Positions 45,501 through 55,258 of a stretch of DNA of 64,000 nt are shown here, one piece after another. The DNA is from Levilactobacillus brevis (GTDB lineage: Bacteria; Bacillota; Bacilli; Lactobacillales; Lactobacillaceae), in the NCBI GenBank assembly GCA_003666485.1, contig CP032931.1:2666001-2730000 (forward strand), written 5' to 3'. The position numbers and the translations under genes are program-made. Numbering within the stretch: position 1 is the first letter of the stretch; every line of letters begins with the position of its first letter. The notes beneath the pieces were generated by a model. That model saw only the letters and a program-made list of their open reading frames with translations, was not told the origin of the DNA and made no database searches.

Positions 45501-48122
45501 TTAAGATTTTTTCGCATGCTTCTTTTGTCGTGAATGTTGTCGCGTCCGCATCCCATCGACGAGACCAAAGCCAATCAGGCTCATCGCACTGACACCGAGG
45601 CCTAAGCGTCCACCTGGCACCCGGTAGGTTAGGGTCACTTGGTTATTCCCAGCTTGGATTGGGAGTCCCATTAACCCATTTAGCAATCGGTGAGGTTGGA
45701 CCCGTTTGCCATTGACCGTGGCTTGCCACCCCGTATCGTAGGGAATGCTCAGGAACAACTCGGATTTTTGTTGCGAACCTTTAACTTGGCCCGTCAACTT
45801 CGTTTGAAAATGACTAGGAACCGTGTGGATGGTGAGCTTTTGTTGCCGCAGATCAGCCAATAACTGATTAAAAGCGGCCTGGCGCAGAACCATGACTTGC
45901 GTCTTGTACAGGGCCACAGGATAGGTCGCCGCAAAATGACAGGTGATGGTCTGCCCTTTCTTAAAGTCGCCCAAATTAATCAGTGTCGCCCGGCCATTGG
46001 CATTCATGCTGGGCTTAATTTTAGTGCCATTCACCACCATCGTCGTATACTTGGTACCGCCGCCGACAGACCACAGATAGGCTGGTCCAGTTGCCGTCGC
46101 ACGTAACGTCATGATGTGATGATAGGCATAGGTCGTTGGCACCCCATGCACGCTGTTGACCCGTTTGACTGTATCCTTTAACAACTTAGTTTGCGCGAAG
46201 TAGTGCTGTGCTTGTGGCCGCAAAGCCTGCATGATACTCTCCTGATTTCGCAGCGCATTTGTTCCCAATTGCACTTGACTCAGCGCTGAAGCGACCGCAA
46301 AGCCCATACCGTTATAACTCTTAGCTGGCGTGGTAATCGCCCCGGAACTGGTCAGGTGAACAGAATCTTTTACGCCCAACAGTAGTTCACTCAGTGGTGT
46401 CAGTCCCAGTGCCCCAATCCGCCGAACGTTGTCACTGTACAACCCTAGCTTTTGCAAGGTCGTCCGCGTCTGCTCGTTCAACGTCGAATTGTAAGCCGTC
46501 ACCCCGTGAAAGTTAAAGAGTAGACTATCATTGTAGTTGTTGTAGTGTTCCGCGTAGGCCCGATTGATTAACGTATTATCATTTTGAACGCGATAAAGTT
46601 GCCCATCAGGATCGTTAACCTGCGCCATCTGCTGATTCTCTTGCCGGTAGGCCGTCGCGTAAGCCGTTTGGTTGCCAAAGGGGGTGGACCGCATCGCTAA
46701 AATAAAATTGCCCCCCACTTCGGTTAGCACTAGCAACCCAACCAGCCATTTTCGCCAGTAACGTTGGGTCCCAAAAATAACGGCTCCGGTCAAAACCATG
46801 TAGATTGCCGCGATGCCAATGCTTGGCCAATGCGCTTGGCCGATACTGGCATAGTACTTTTCGAGTTTAACTGACCGTCCCTTCATGAGTCTCACCATGA
46901 ATGGAATGAATTGCACCCCAACGACCATACTAACAACTTGAATCGTCGGGAGTCCCCATTGCCAATAACGGTTAATCCGCCGCGGCTCAGCTTGCCAAAC
47001 CGCAAAGGCCAGCACGACCATGACAAAGCTCAAGAAAAATACGTTACGAAACGGAAATCCCGCTGGTGCCTGAAGCATATGCCAAATCGTATTAAACGTG
47101 CGAATCCACATCGCCAGGAATAGGAACCCTAAGAATATCCCCGCTGACCATTTCTGCCGCCGAGAAAAATGTGGATGCACAAAGTAGCTCAGTGTTAATA
47201 AGACGATTGCACTCGATACAAATACGGTTGGTGCATGGCCCAGGCGCTGCGTGTAGTTCGTCGCTCCCACCCCAAATTGCGCAAAAAATTCCAGCCCAAA
47301 TTCTGGCAAAAAACGTAAATTCAGCGCGTTACTAGTCGTTTTAGCCGTCTGTAACATGCCCAAGGCCGTTGGCAACAAAACCACTGCCGCACTTAGCCCA
47401 CTCAGTACGGAGGTGAGTGCAAACTGGCCTAATCGACCGCGCCATTCACTTGCCATCGCGTGATGCTCGTATGTCCAGTTAAACAATACGTAACTAAAAT
47501 AGCCGACTGCAAACAAGCAGGTCATGTATCCCAAATAATAATTCGTCACAATGCTGGCCAACAACCAGCCGAAGAACATCCCCGGCCGATGGTCAATGAC
47601 CAACCGATCGATGCCGGCCGCAACCAGTGGCAAAATAATTAAGGAATCTAACCACATGAAGTCAAAGTAGTTCAGTGCCACAAACCCACAGAAACTAAAG
47701 GCTAAGGCAAATACCACGGTTAATCGTTGGGTGGTCCGAAAATGCCGTTGGAGGTACCAAGTCATGGTTGCCGCAATCGTGGCAATCTTTGCCATGACAA
47801 TGATGCTGGCCGCTACCGGTACCTGTGCCGCACTGAAGAAAATGACAATCAGGTTAAATGGACTGAGTAAATAATAGGCAACCGTGGGGACCACGACACT
47901 CCCCAGTGACTGCGAGAACGAATAGAGATGAAAGACCTGATATTTCAGCGCATGTTGCAGTGCCGTCAGCAAGGGAATGTACTGCGTTCCCATGTCACTG
48001 ATCAACAGGTTATGATTGCCAAACGGACTCACCCGCCAATAACCAAAGACTCCTATGACGATGATTAAGGCAATCAGCCAGGCGAGCCCCACATTTTGCC
48101 AAAACTTTTTCTTTACCAACAT
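45501..48122 (-). CDS. yfhO: YfhO family membrane glycosyltransferase
   Basis: An 873-residue polytopic protein of the YfhO family (PF09586) with about 13 hydrophobic segments, the outside-facing first loop DMGTQYIPLL, and a C-terminal extracellular beta-rich domain. In Bacillus, YfhO transfers sugar from an undecaprenyl carrier, made by CsbB, onto lipoteichoic acid. Here it follows a PAP2 phosphatase and a CsbB/GtrB-type transferase with short spacings, so the same job is likely. The last hydrophobic segment is followed by a lysine-rich tail. Confidence 0.9.
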   Translation of the reverse strand: MLVKKKFWQNVGLAWLIALIIVIGVFGYWRVSPFGNHNLLISDMGTQYIPLLTALQHALKYQVFHLYSFSQSLGSVVVPTVAYYLLSPFNLIVIFFSAAQVPVAASIIVMAKIATIAATMTWYLQRHFRTTQRLTVVFALAFSFCGFVALNYFDFMWLDSLIILPLVAAGIDRLVIDHRPGMFFGWLLASIVTNYYLGYMTCLFAVGYFSYVLFNWTYEHHAMASEWRGRLGQFALTSVLSGLSAAVVLLPTALGMLQTAKTTSNALNLRFLPEFGLEFFAQFGVGATNYTQRLGHAPTVFVSSAIVLLTLSYFVHPHFSRRQKWSAGIFLGFLFLAMWIRTFNTIWHMLQAPAGFPFRNVFFLSFVMVVLAFAVWQAEPRRINRYWQWGLPTIQVVSMVVGVQFIPFMVRLMKGRSVKLEKYYASIGQAHWPSIGIAAIYMVLTGAVIFGTQRYWRKWLVGLLVLTEVGGNFILAMRSTPFGNQTAYATAYRQENQQMAQVNDPDGQLYRVQNDNTLINRAYAEHYNNYNDSLLFNFHGVTAYNSTLNEQTRTTLQKLGLYSDNVRRIGALGLTPLSELLLGVKDSVHLTSSGAITTPAKSYNGMGFAVASALSQVQLGTNALRNQESIMQALRPQAQHYFAQTKLLKDTVKRVNSVHGVPTTYAYHHIMTLRATATGPAYLWSVGGGTKYTTMVVNGTKIKPSMNANGRATLINLGDFKKGQTITCHFAATYPVALYKTQVMVLRQAAFNQLLADLRQQKLTIHTVPSHFQTKLTGQVKGSQQKSELFLSIPYDTGWQATVNGKRVQPHRLLNGLMGLPIQAGNNQVTLTYRVPGGRLGLGVSAMSLIGFGLVDGMRTRQHSRQKKHAKKS

Positions 48123-48131
48123 TGCTTCCCC

Positions 48132-48779
48132 CTACTCTTGGGCCTGAATCTTTCGCCACCGCTGAACGACCCGTTCATAGACGCTTACGACTTGTAACCA
48201 CCAGCCACTGGCCAGTAGGACGCTCCCCAAGACATCACTTGGAAAATGATTGCGTAACCCCAATCGAGCCAGCATGATGGCAATGACCCCCATGACAATG
48301 ACGGCCGTCACACTCCAAAACACGGCATTGCCCTTTAAAAACTGATACAGTAACGTAATCACAATGCCAGCCACCAATGCCGTGCTAAAGACATGGCCGC
48401 TGGGAAAGCTGAAGCCACTATCGGCCACAACGGGCTGTAATGGTCGTACCCGCCCTACCAAATCCTTCAAAGCGAGTAGTAGGCCGTCCCCACCGATAAT
48501 GCCTACCAAAGTCGCGACTGACCAGCCAACTTGACGAATTCGCCAGAGAAATAGGGCCAGAACCACGGCAAGGCCACCGGTAACCAAGGGACTGCCCAGC
48601 AATGTCAACCATTCCCAGACCCGGATGTGTTGTCCCAAACTACTGCCACTGAAAGCCGTCAGCCACTGATGATCCAGACTGATCAGGGGCTCAAATTGCA
48701 TCTTAATCAAAATTGCTAAAATACCAAATAGGCCAAAGAATCCCAAAGCCAATTGCTGATTACGTTGTGTTAATGTCAT
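48132..48779 (-). CDS. PAP2 family lipid phosphatase
   Basis: A 215-residue membrane protein with six hydrophobic segments and the three PAP2 motifs: KDLVGRVRP, PSGH and RLGLRNHFPSD. It likely dephosphorylates undecaprenyl pyrophosphate or a related lipid. Located between the GT2 transferase and yfhO genes, each with its own ribosome binding site (TAGGAGG here). Confidence 0.92.
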   Translation of the reverse strand: MTLTQRNQQLALGFFGLFGILAILIKMQFEPLISLDHQWLTAFSGSSLGQHIRVWEWLTLLGSPLVTGGLAVVLALFLWRIRQVGWSVATLVGIIGGDGLLLALKDLVGRVRPLQPVVADSGFSFPSGHVFSTALVAGIVITLLYQFLKGNAVFWSVTAVIVMGVIAIMLARLGLRNHFPSDVLGSVLLASGWWLQVVSVYERVVQRWRKIQAQE

Positions 48780-48788
48780 GATAGCCTC

Positions 48789-49730
48789 CTACCGCTTGTC
48801 CTTGATCAAATATTGTGGTCGGTGTTTCGTCTCTAAGTAGATCCGCCCAATATACTTTCCTAAAATACCCAGGCACAGTAGCTGCAGGCCACCTAGCATG
48901 AGAACGATGGCGACCAATGACGGCCACCCGGCAGTTGCATTCCCAAATAACAGTGCACGAATCACAATCCAGATCATTCCCAGAATTGCGGTAACAAACG
49001 ATAAACCGCCCAGCCAGGAGGCAATCGCCAGCGGAACTTCAGAAAAGTCCACGATGCCGTCTAACGAGTAATCTAGTAACTGACGCATCGACCAGTGCGT
49101 TTCACCAGCAACCCGATCCTGGTGGGAAAAGGTGAGGTACTTGGTCTTAAAGCCGACCCAACTAAAGAGTCCCTTGGAAAAGCGGTTTGACTCCGGCAAA
49201 TCAACGATAGCCGTCACCACGGAGCGCCGCATTAACCGGTAATCACGTGCACCCGGAACAATCTTTACCTGTGAGATCCAGTTGATGACGTGGTAAAATG
49301 CCGCGGATAATTTGGAACGCAACCAGGGTTCGCCTTGACGGTCTGACCGCTTCGTTGCGACCACGTCATAGTCCGTTTCCATCAGCATCTGAATCATGGT
49401 GGGCAACAACTCTGGTGGGTCCTGCAGATCCGCATCCATCACTGCGACAAAATCTCCCTGTGCCGCCTTCAGTCCGGCTAGTAACGCCGCTTCCTTACCG
49501 AAATTACGGGAAAAATCAACGTAATGCACGCCGTCTGGATTAGCGGCGTGCAAATACTGCAGTTGCTGTAACGTTTCATCACTTGATCCGTCATTTACGA
49601 ACCAATATTCCCATTGAAATTGTTCCCGATGGTGGTTAAAATCAGTTAAAATTTGTTCAACGCGTTTATAAAATAATGGCAAACTCTCTTGCTCGTTGTA
49701 ACACGGGACAACGATGGAAATAACTTGCAT
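48789..49730 (-). CDS. Undecaprenyl-phosphate glycosyltransferase (GtrB/CsbB type)
   Basis: A 313-residue GT2 enzyme: catalytic domain with VVPCYNEQESLPLFY, VMDADLQDPPEL (D-x-D type) and SRNFGKEAALLAGL, and two C-terminal membrane helices (about 235-290). It places a sugar on undecaprenyl phosphate at the cytoplasmic face; YfhO then uses it outside. No GtcA-type flippase is beside it. ATG follows TGAGGAGG. A terminator/attenuator hairpin lies between it and the upstream histidine kinase gene. Confidence 0.92.
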   Translation of the reverse strand: MQVISIVVPCYNEQESLPLFYKRVEQILTDFNHHREQFQWEYWFVNDGSSDETLQQLQYLHAANPDGVHYVDFSRNFGKEAALLAGLKAAQGDFVAVMDADLQDPPELLPTMIQMLMETDYDVVATKRSDRQGEPWLRSKLSAAFYHVINWISQVKIVPGARDYRLMRRSVVTAIVDLPESNRFSKGLFSWVGFKTKYLTFSHQDRVAGETHWSMRQLLDYSLDGIVDFSEVPLAIASWLGGLSFVTAILGMIWIVIRALLFGNATAGWPSLVAIVLMLGGLQLLCLGILGKYIGRIYLETKHRPQYLIKDKR

Positions 49731-49750
49731 GACACACCCTCCTCACCCAC

Positions 49751-49805
49751 AAAAAAAGTACCTAACACACATGGATTTTTGACTATCTCCATGATAGTTA
49801 AGTAC
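49751..49805 (-). terminator. Terminator or attenuator between kinase and GT2 genes
   Basis: Minus-strand GTACTTAAC..CCATGTGTGTTAGGTAC pairs across a loop, then seven T. It stops or attenuates read-through from the two-component genes into the glycosylation genes. Confidence 0.65.
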
Positions 49806-49835
49806 ACGATTTGCTAAAACAGTTAGAAAAAGAGA

Positions 49836-51221
49836 TTAATCTGAGAGTTTATCAGAATTCTCAGCTACTGGGAATTTCAAGATAAACTGGGACCCCCGGG
49901 GCAGATTGTCGCTCACACGAATCGTCGCGTGGTTTAATCCCACTAATTGGGCAACGATGGCCAACCCCAGACCCGTGCCGCCGATTTGCCGAGTGCGGGC
50001 CGAATCGACCCGATAAAACCGCTCAAAAACATGGGCCTTATCTCCATCAGCAATGCCCAAGCCCAAATCCTGAACTGCGAGTTGCACGTGCTGGGCCGTC
50101 TGGATCAGTGACAGGGTAATGGGTTGATCCGCGGCCGAATATTTACCGGCGTTATCGAGTAAAGCGACCAGTATCTGATGCATGCTTTCTGCGTTGCCGT
50201 AAATGATGGCCGTTGTCTCCCCAGTGACACGAATGGGTTGACTGAGGACGGTTTGTTCTTCTTCAACCGTTTCATTGATGGTCTCCGCTAAGTCAAAATA
50301 AGCCAACGTCAGGGTTCCCCTGTCCGCCCGAGAAAGTGTCAGCAAGCTATTGACCAATTTTTGCATTCGCTGCGATTCATCGTCAATAAATTGAACTGAC
50401 CGCGGCACAATCTCGGGATGCTCTTGACCGCGTCGTTCAATCAGACGGACGTGACCCCGAATCGCCGCAATCGGTGTTCGCAGTTCATGTGCAGCGTTAG
50501 AAATGAATTCACGTTCCTGACTAGCGTGCTGATTGATGGTCGTCAAGAGTTCATTGATGCTGTTCGCCAGCTGGGTGACCTCACTGGGCTGATTAGGCAC
50601 CGGCAAAGTTGCTTTGGTCGTGCGGACGTGTGATTGCTCTTGCGCCGCCACATTCAGGCTGGACAACGGCTGGGTGATTTGTCTGGCCGTAAACCGAATA
50701 TAACCCCACCCGACACCTATCGTCACCAACATAATGAGTAGGACCACCAACACGACCGACAACAAGACTGTGGTGATTGGCCGCAGACTCAACCAGATCT
50801 GCGAGTGAATGCCTAAGCGAACACCCGCACGATAGTAGGTAAACCCATATCCGGGTGTATAAGCAACGGCCGAAAAGATTGGCATTTGATAATGTTTGGC
50901 CTTTAAAAACTTTTGCGTATTCGGTGAGTAAAAGGTCGCCGGGGCTTCACCAATCTTGCTGTTATAGACACGCACCATGGTATTTTTCGTATTGATCGAA
51001 CTACTCTTCCGCCAGCGATTCCAATCTGGCTTATCATCGATGATTGAACGGTTAAGACTCGCCATCAGTTCTACTGACGATTGCTCACTCTGCTTGACCA
51101 ATTGATAGCCGACCGTGAGAACCACGGCACCACCCATCACCAGGGTCAGCAGTACCAGCATCCACACGAAGCGGTGCTGAATCTCCTGGGCGGTCGACAA
51201 GGCACGTTTATTTTTCGCCAT
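49836..51221 (-). CDS. Two-component sensor histidine kinase (ArlS-like)
   Basis: A 461-residue kinase with two membrane segments (about residues 20-42 and 155-180) flanking an extracellular sensor, a HAMP domain (about 180-235), HisKA with the phospho-His in NAAHELRTPIAAIRGH (about 250), and HATPase with DNAGKYS, DLGLGI and GTGLGLAI. ATG at 51221 overlaps the regulator region by placing AGGGGTGAG upstream. Paired with the response regulator just before it. Organisation resembles ArlRS/CsrR types. Confidence 0.94.
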   Translation of the reverse strand: MAKNKRALSTAQEIQHRFVWMLVLLTLVMGGAVVLTVGYQLVKQSEQSSVELMASLNRSIIDDKPDWNRWRKSSSINTKNTMVRVYNSKIGEAPATFYSPNTQKFLKAKHYQMPIFSAVAYTPGYGFTYYRAGVRLGIHSQIWLSLRPITTVLLSVVLVVLLIMLVTIGVGWGYIRFTARQITQPLSSLNVAAQEQSHVRTTKATLPVPNQPSEVTQLANSINELLTTINQHASQEREFISNAAHELRTPIAAIRGHVRLIERRGQEHPEIVPRSVQFIDDESQRMQKLVNSLLTLSRADRGTLTLAYFDLAETINETVEEEQTVLSQPIRVTGETTAIIYGNAESMHQILVALLDNAGKYSAADQPITLSLIQTAQHVQLAVQDLGLGIADGDKAHVFERFYRVDSARTRQIGGTGLGLAIVAQLVGLNHATIRVSDNLPRGSQFILKFPVAENSDKLSD

Positions 51222-51226
51222 TCCGC

Positions 51227-51922
51227 TCACCCCTGATAGTCTGCCGACAACACGTACCCGACACCACGGACCGTGTGAATCAGCGGCTGGCTCTGTTCGT
51301 CCCTTAACTTATGCCGTAAATAACGGACGTAAACGTCGACCACGTTGGGTTGGCCTTCAAAATCCACGCCCCAAACTGCATCAAGTAGCTCGTCACGGGT
51401 CATGGTTTGACCAGCATTCTTCATCAAACATAGCAGGAGTTCATACTCTCGTTGTGTCAGCTGCACCAGCCGGTCATTGCGTCGTACCTGACGGGCACGC
51501 ATATCCAACGTGACATCCGCCACGTGAAGCTGACTGTTGGCGCTGGCTCGATGATGTTGATGTCGTAGAATAACCCGAATCCGCGCCAACAACTCTTCGA
51601 TTTCAAACGGTTTGGTAATGTAGTCATCCGCCCCGGTGTCCAAGCCGGCTACCTTGTCACCGACGTAATCGCGGGCAGTCATCATAATCACGGGTAAATC
51701 ATCATGCTTCCGAATGCGCCGCAGGACCCCCAGCCCATCCAACTCAGGCAGCATCCAATCCAAAATGATCAAATCCAAATTGCCACGATTAGATTCATAG
51801 ACGGCCAATGCCGTTTTGCCATCCATCGCATTCAAGACGGTATAATCCTCAAACTGTAATTCTGTTGTCAATGAGGCAAGCAACGCTTCGTCGTCTTCCA
51901 CAATTAAAATTGTTCCGGCCAT
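51227..51922 (-). CDS. OmpR-family response regulator
   Basis: A 231-residue regulator: receiver domain with the phospho-acceptor Asp in LIILDWMLPELDG (about residue 55), acidic pocket EDDEALL, Lys in ITKPFEIEELLARI, and a C-terminal winged helix (about 135-225; ARQVRRNDRLVQLTQREYELL, VVDVYVRYLRHKLRD). Likely controls the glycosylation genes downstream and others. Its upstream region reaches repeat copy D. Confidence 0.95.
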   Translation of the reverse strand: MAGTILIVEDDEALLASLTTELQFEDYTVLNAMDGKTALAVYESNRGNLDLIILDWMLPELDGLGVLRRIRKHDDLPVIMMTARDYVGDKVAGLDTGADDYITKPFEIEELLARIRVILRHQHHRASANSQLHVADVTLDMRARQVRRNDRLVQLTQREYELLLCLMKNAGQTMTRDELLDAVWGVDFEGQPNVVDVYVRYLRHKLRDEQSQPLIHTVRGVGYVLSADYQG

Positions 51923-52017
51923 ATTTTCACTCCGTTCATCTTACTTACCTTTCAGCTTAATCATTTTATTGGTGAAAAGCTATTGGGGAGACTTAATCAC
52001 AAGTTAAAATTAAACAA

Positions 52018-52632
52018 CTAAAGGTTGCAAGATTGAAATCAGCTAGCTTTATGGTGACACCAGGGTTTACAGGGACAAAATTAGTCTTTGAATGTCATGT
52101 GATCGGTGCTGGTCGCCTTACCGTTCGCCAAATTTGGACCGTGACGCTGTGGGAAGGACCGGTCGAAGCCAAAAGGCGGTCTTCAACCTCGCTTCGAGCC
52201 GAAAATCACGTCTCGAAGACGCCAGTTTCCAAGAAAATCACTTGAAAACTCCCACGGCTGAGTCCAAATTTAGCTCACTCTCGGCTACGTGACAAGTTAC
52301 CCACTAGTGTGGATGAACGTTGCCAGTTCAGTGATTTTCCTGCAAATTTTGCAGGTAATCACTGATGTAATCGGAGGCAGTCAGAAGTGTAGGTTGCTGT
52401 GACAACGGTGTTAGCTGAGCGCTTTTCCTCAGCTTACTGCGTGGGACGCGTTTGGAGATTGACGGTATTTGTCAAGCTTCAAACCGAGTCGGCGGACCGC
52501 TCCATAGGCCGCCGGCGTTCCCCATAGCTACCGGAATCTCTGACAGCCGCAGATGGCGGTGTGGACTAATTTCATGTTCACAATCCTGGTCAGCTGAGTA
52601 TTATCAGGTGTTTTTGTACTTGCAACCTTTAG
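52018..52632 (+). repeat. Structured intergenic repeat, copy D (complete, with TIRs and target duplication)
   Basis: 615 bp. Ends CTAAAGGTTGCAAG (52018-52031) and CTTGCAACCTTTAG (52619-52632) are exact 14-bp inverted repeats. The flanking TTAAACAA (52010-52017 and 52633-52640) is an 8-bp direct repeat, the mark of transposition. Domain I 52123-52278 (AAATTTGG-type closing helix, GGTTGAAG/CTTCGACC, CGTCTTCGAG/CTCGAAGCG helices). Domain II has GTTAGCTGAG/CTCAGCTTAC and GTTTGGAG../..CTTCAAAC helices. No coding frame of note. Confidence 0.92.
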
Positions 52633-52677
52633 TTAAACAACCGCTACGTTTAGCCGCCACGATCCAAATCAAGCCAC

Positions 52678-52712
52678 AAAAAAACCGCCACCCGAAGGCA
52701 GCGGCTCATTTT
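52678..52712 (-). terminator. rplJL terminator
   Basis: GCCGCTGCC-TTCG-GGTGGCGGT stem with a tetraloop and seven T on the minus strand. Confidence 0.88.
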
Positions 52713-52728
52713 TTGTAAGTGAAGGTGA

Positions 52729-53094
52729 CTACTTAAGCGTAACCACACCACCAACGGCTTCAAGCTTTTCCTTGATGTCGTTAGCTTCGTCTTCAGAAAC
52801 GCCTTCCTTGATGACAGATGGTACGTTGTCAACAAGACCCTTAGCGTCCTTCAAACCTAAACCAGTGATTTCACGGACAGCCTTGATGGCCTTAACCTTG
52901 GCGTCACCAGATTCAGTTAATTCAACGTCGAATGAATCCTTGGCAGCAGCGTCGCCACCAGCAGCACCGGCTGCAGCAACTGGGGCAGCAGCGGATACGC
53001 CGAATTCGTCTTCGATACCCTTAACTAAGTCGTTAAGGTCAGTAATGGATGCTTCTTTAAGAGAAGCGATGATAGCATCTTTATCAAAAGCCAT
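52729..53094 (-). CDS. rplL: 50S ribosomal protein L7/L12
   Basis: A 121-residue L7/L12: N-terminal dimer domain, Ala/Gly hinge ([16 protein letters not shown], about residues 36-51) and C-terminal factor-binding domain ([20 protein letters not shown]). Forms the ribosomal stalk with L10. ATG follows GGAGGAAAA. Last gene of the rplJL unit. Confidence 0.99.
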   Translation of the reverse strand: MAFDKDAIIASLKEASITDLNDLVKGIEDEFGVSAAAPVAAAGAAGGDAAAKDSFDVELTESGDAKVKAIKAVREITGLGLKDAKGLVDNVPSVIKEGVSEDEANDIKEKLEAVGGVVTLK

Positions 53095-53150
53095 GTTATT
53101 TTCCTCCAATAATTGGGTTTTAGTTTTTAGTTCAAATCTGAAACAGTAAC

Positions 53151-53657
53151 TTAGGCTGCGTCGCCTTCGTCACCCTTTTCAGCAATTGCCTTAACGGCGT
53201 AAGCCACGTTCCGTACTGGTGCTTGTAAGACATTAGCCAGCATAGAGAGCAGGTCTTCACGACTAGGCAAGGTAGCGTAAGTGTTGATTTCGTCGATAGA
53301 CATGATCTTGTCTTCGATGTAACCACCCTTGATTTCAAGGGCATCAACATTGTCAGCAAAGTTCTTCAAGACCTTAGCAGGTGCGATTGGGTCCTCGTCA
53401 GAGAAAGCAACGGCAGTAGGACCAGCGAAGAGTTCGTTTAAGCCTTCGTAGCCAGCCTTTTCTGCAGCACGTACCAAAATCTTGTTCTTGATGACGTTCA
53501 GTTGAACGCCAGCATCACGCAATTGCTTCCGTAAGTCAGTAACTTGTTCAACAGTCAGGCCACGGTAGTCAACGACGATAGCACTGGTGGCGTTGTTGAA
53601 CTTCTCAACAACCTCATCAACCTTTTTAGCTTTAATTGCAATAGCTTGTTCACTCAA
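53151..53657 (-). CDS. rplJ: 50S ribosomal protein L10
   Basis: A 168-residue L10 with the N-terminal rRNA-binding fold ([20 protein letters not shown]) and the C-terminal helix that holds L7/L12 dimers. The TTG start ([12 protein letters not shown]) is chosen since GGGAGGTG is seven bases upstream; an in-frame GTG three codons earlier lies in the ribosome binding site. Preceded by a leader likely bound by L10. Confidence 0.98.
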   Translation of the reverse strand: MSEQAIAIKAKKVDEVVEKFNNATSAIVVDYRGLTVEQVTDLRKQLRDAGVQLNVIKNKILVRAAEKAGYEGLNELFAGPTAVAFSDEDPIAPAKVLKNFADNVDALEIKGGYIEDKIMSIDEINTYATLPSREDLLSMLANVLQAPVRNVAYAVKAIAEKGDEGDAA

Positions 53658-53666
53658 ATTGTTCAC

Positions 53667-53850
53667 CTCCCGGAGTAGTTTGGTGGGATAAAAAAATCCC
53701 TATGCCACCAAGACATAAGGAGTCAAAAGTTTAAGTAAACTTCTGCCTCGGCAGGAAATTAAGACCATTAGGCCACCTGAGTCTTAGGTAGATCTATTAA
53801 ATACAACTTCAATAGCATACAATACTTCGACATTGCTGTCAATGCATTGT
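53667..53850 (-). promoter_or_regulatory. rplJ leader, probable L10-binding autoregulatory RNA
   Basis: About 180 bases between rplA and rplJ with paired segments CCTAAGACTC-like and GGTGG..AGGGAT/ATCCC..CCACC next to the ribosome binding site. L10 (with L12) is known to bind this leader in Firmicutes; I see the position and hairpins, not a confirmed match. Confidence 0.5.
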
Positions 53851-53876
53851 TAGGGATTTTTTCATTTCGAATTAAC

Positions 53877-54575
53877 TTAGGCTAATAAAGAAGCCAAGTC
53901 AACGTCGACACTAGGGCCGAACGTTGAAGAAATTGAAACGTGTTGTACGTAAGTCCCACGCACAGCGGCTGGGCGAATACGTACGATCGTTTCAGCAATG
54001 GTCTTCAAGTTGCCGGCAAGCTTGTCAGCATCAAAGGAAACCTTACCAAAAGGAACAGCGACGTTACCGTCACGGTCAGTCCGGTAGGTAACTTGACCAT
54101 TCTTAGCATCGGAAACGGCCTTTTCGACGTTCATCGTAACCGTACCCGTCTTAGGGTTAGGCATTAAGCCCTTAGGACCTAAGACCCGACCTAAACGACC
54201 AACTTGGGCCATCATGTCTGGCGTTGCAATGGCAACGTCAAAGTCTAACCAGCCGTCTTGGATACGTTCAACTAAGTCTTGGTCGCCAACAACGTCAGCA
54301 CCGGCAGCTTGTGCAGCCTTAGCTTGATCACCCTTAGCGAATACGATTACCGTGGTTTCCTTACCGGTACCATTTGGCAATACTAATGCGCCACGGAGTT
54401 GTTGGTCCGCTTGCTTCGTATCAACGTTAAGCTTGAAAGCAACTTCAACAGTTGCATCGAACTTAGCGAAATCCATCTTCTTAACTAAATCAACAGCGTC
54501 GCCCATAGTGTAGACCTTGTCAGCCTCGACCATTTTGGCAGCGTCTTGATACTTTTTACCTCGTTTGTGAGCCAT
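53877..54575 (-). CDS. rplA: 50S ribosomal protein L1
   Basis: A 232-residue L1 with [15 protein letters not shown] at the start and the RNA-binding [12 protein letters not shown]. It binds 23S rRNA at the L1 stalk. ATG at 54575 follows AAGGAGGAATACACAAAA. Follows rplK. Confidence 0.99.
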   Translation of the reverse strand: MAHKRGKKYQDAAKMVEADKVYTMGDAVDLVKKMDFAKFDATVEVAFKLNVDTKQADQQLRGALVLPNGTGKETTVIVFAKGDQAKAAQAAGADVVGDQDLVERIQDGWLDFDVAIATPDMMAQVGRLGRVLGPKGLMPNPKTGTVTMNVEKAVSDAKNGQVTYRTDRDGNVAVPFGKVSFDADKLAGNLKTIAETIVRIRPAAVRGTYVQHVSISSTFGPSVDVDLASLLA

Positions 54576-54673
54576 TTTTGTGTATTCCTCCTTGCAAATG
54601 TGGTTGTAACGGATAAACCTCCCACTTGACACATTTCATTTTCGTGAAGTGTCCGACTATCCGAAAACTGAGC

Positions 54674-55099
54674 TTAACCTTCGACCGTGAAGCCCATGCT
54701 CCGGGCAGTACCTTCAATCATGCGCATAGCTGCTTCAACATCAGCTGCGTTTAGATCTTGCATTTTAGTTTCAGCGATTTGCTTAACTTGATCTTTGGTT
54801 ACAGTAGCAACCTTCTTCGTGTTAGGTTCGCCGGAACCACTTTCAACACCAGCAGCCTTCTTCAACAGAGTTGCTGCTGGAGGGGTCTTGGTGATGAAAT
54901 CAAAGGAACGATCTTCATAGACACTGATCACAACAGGAATGATCATACCAGCTTGGTCAGCGGTACGAGCGTTGAATTCCTTAGTGAAGCCCATGATGTT
55001 GATACCTGCTTGACCTAAAGCTGGTCCAACTGGGGGAGCTGGGGTTGCTTTACCCGCAGGAATTTGTAATTTAACGACATTAGCTACTTTTTTAGCCAC
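54674..55099 (-). CDS. rplK: 50S ribosomal protein L11
   Basis: A 141-residue L11 with the proline-rich N-terminal domain ([25 protein letters not shown]) split by the linker from the rRNA-binding C-terminal domain. Needed for factor binding and RelA activation. Start GTG after GGAGG. First gene of the L11 operon, with its own promoter. Confidence 0.99.
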   Translation of the reverse strand: MAKKVANVVKLQIPAGKATPAPPVGPALGQAGINIMGFTKEFNARTADQAGMIIPVVISVYEDRSFDFITKTPPAATLLKKAAGVESGSGEPNTKKVATVTKDQVKQIAETKMQDLNAADVEAAMRMIEGTARSMGFTVEG

Positions 55100-55189
55100 G
55101 AGACAATACCTCCTTGAGTCCGTGTGTGGTAAGTGGGGCTGTTAGTTTGCCCCTCCCACTTTGTGCATATGCGTCACGCATACCTGAGA

Positions 55190-55218
55190 ATCATACCACA
55201 CTTTACTAACCGCAACAA
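55190..55218 (-). promoter_or_regulatory. rplK promoter
   Basis: Minus strand -35 TTGTTG (55213-55218), 17 bases with TGTGG before -10 TATGAT (55190-55195). A hairpin AGTGGG..GGC/GCC..CCCACT follows in the leader (about 55123-55163). Confidence 0.75.
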
Positions 55219-55258
55219 GTTCTTTTCTGAAAACTATGCGAAAACTGTGGGGCCAGTC

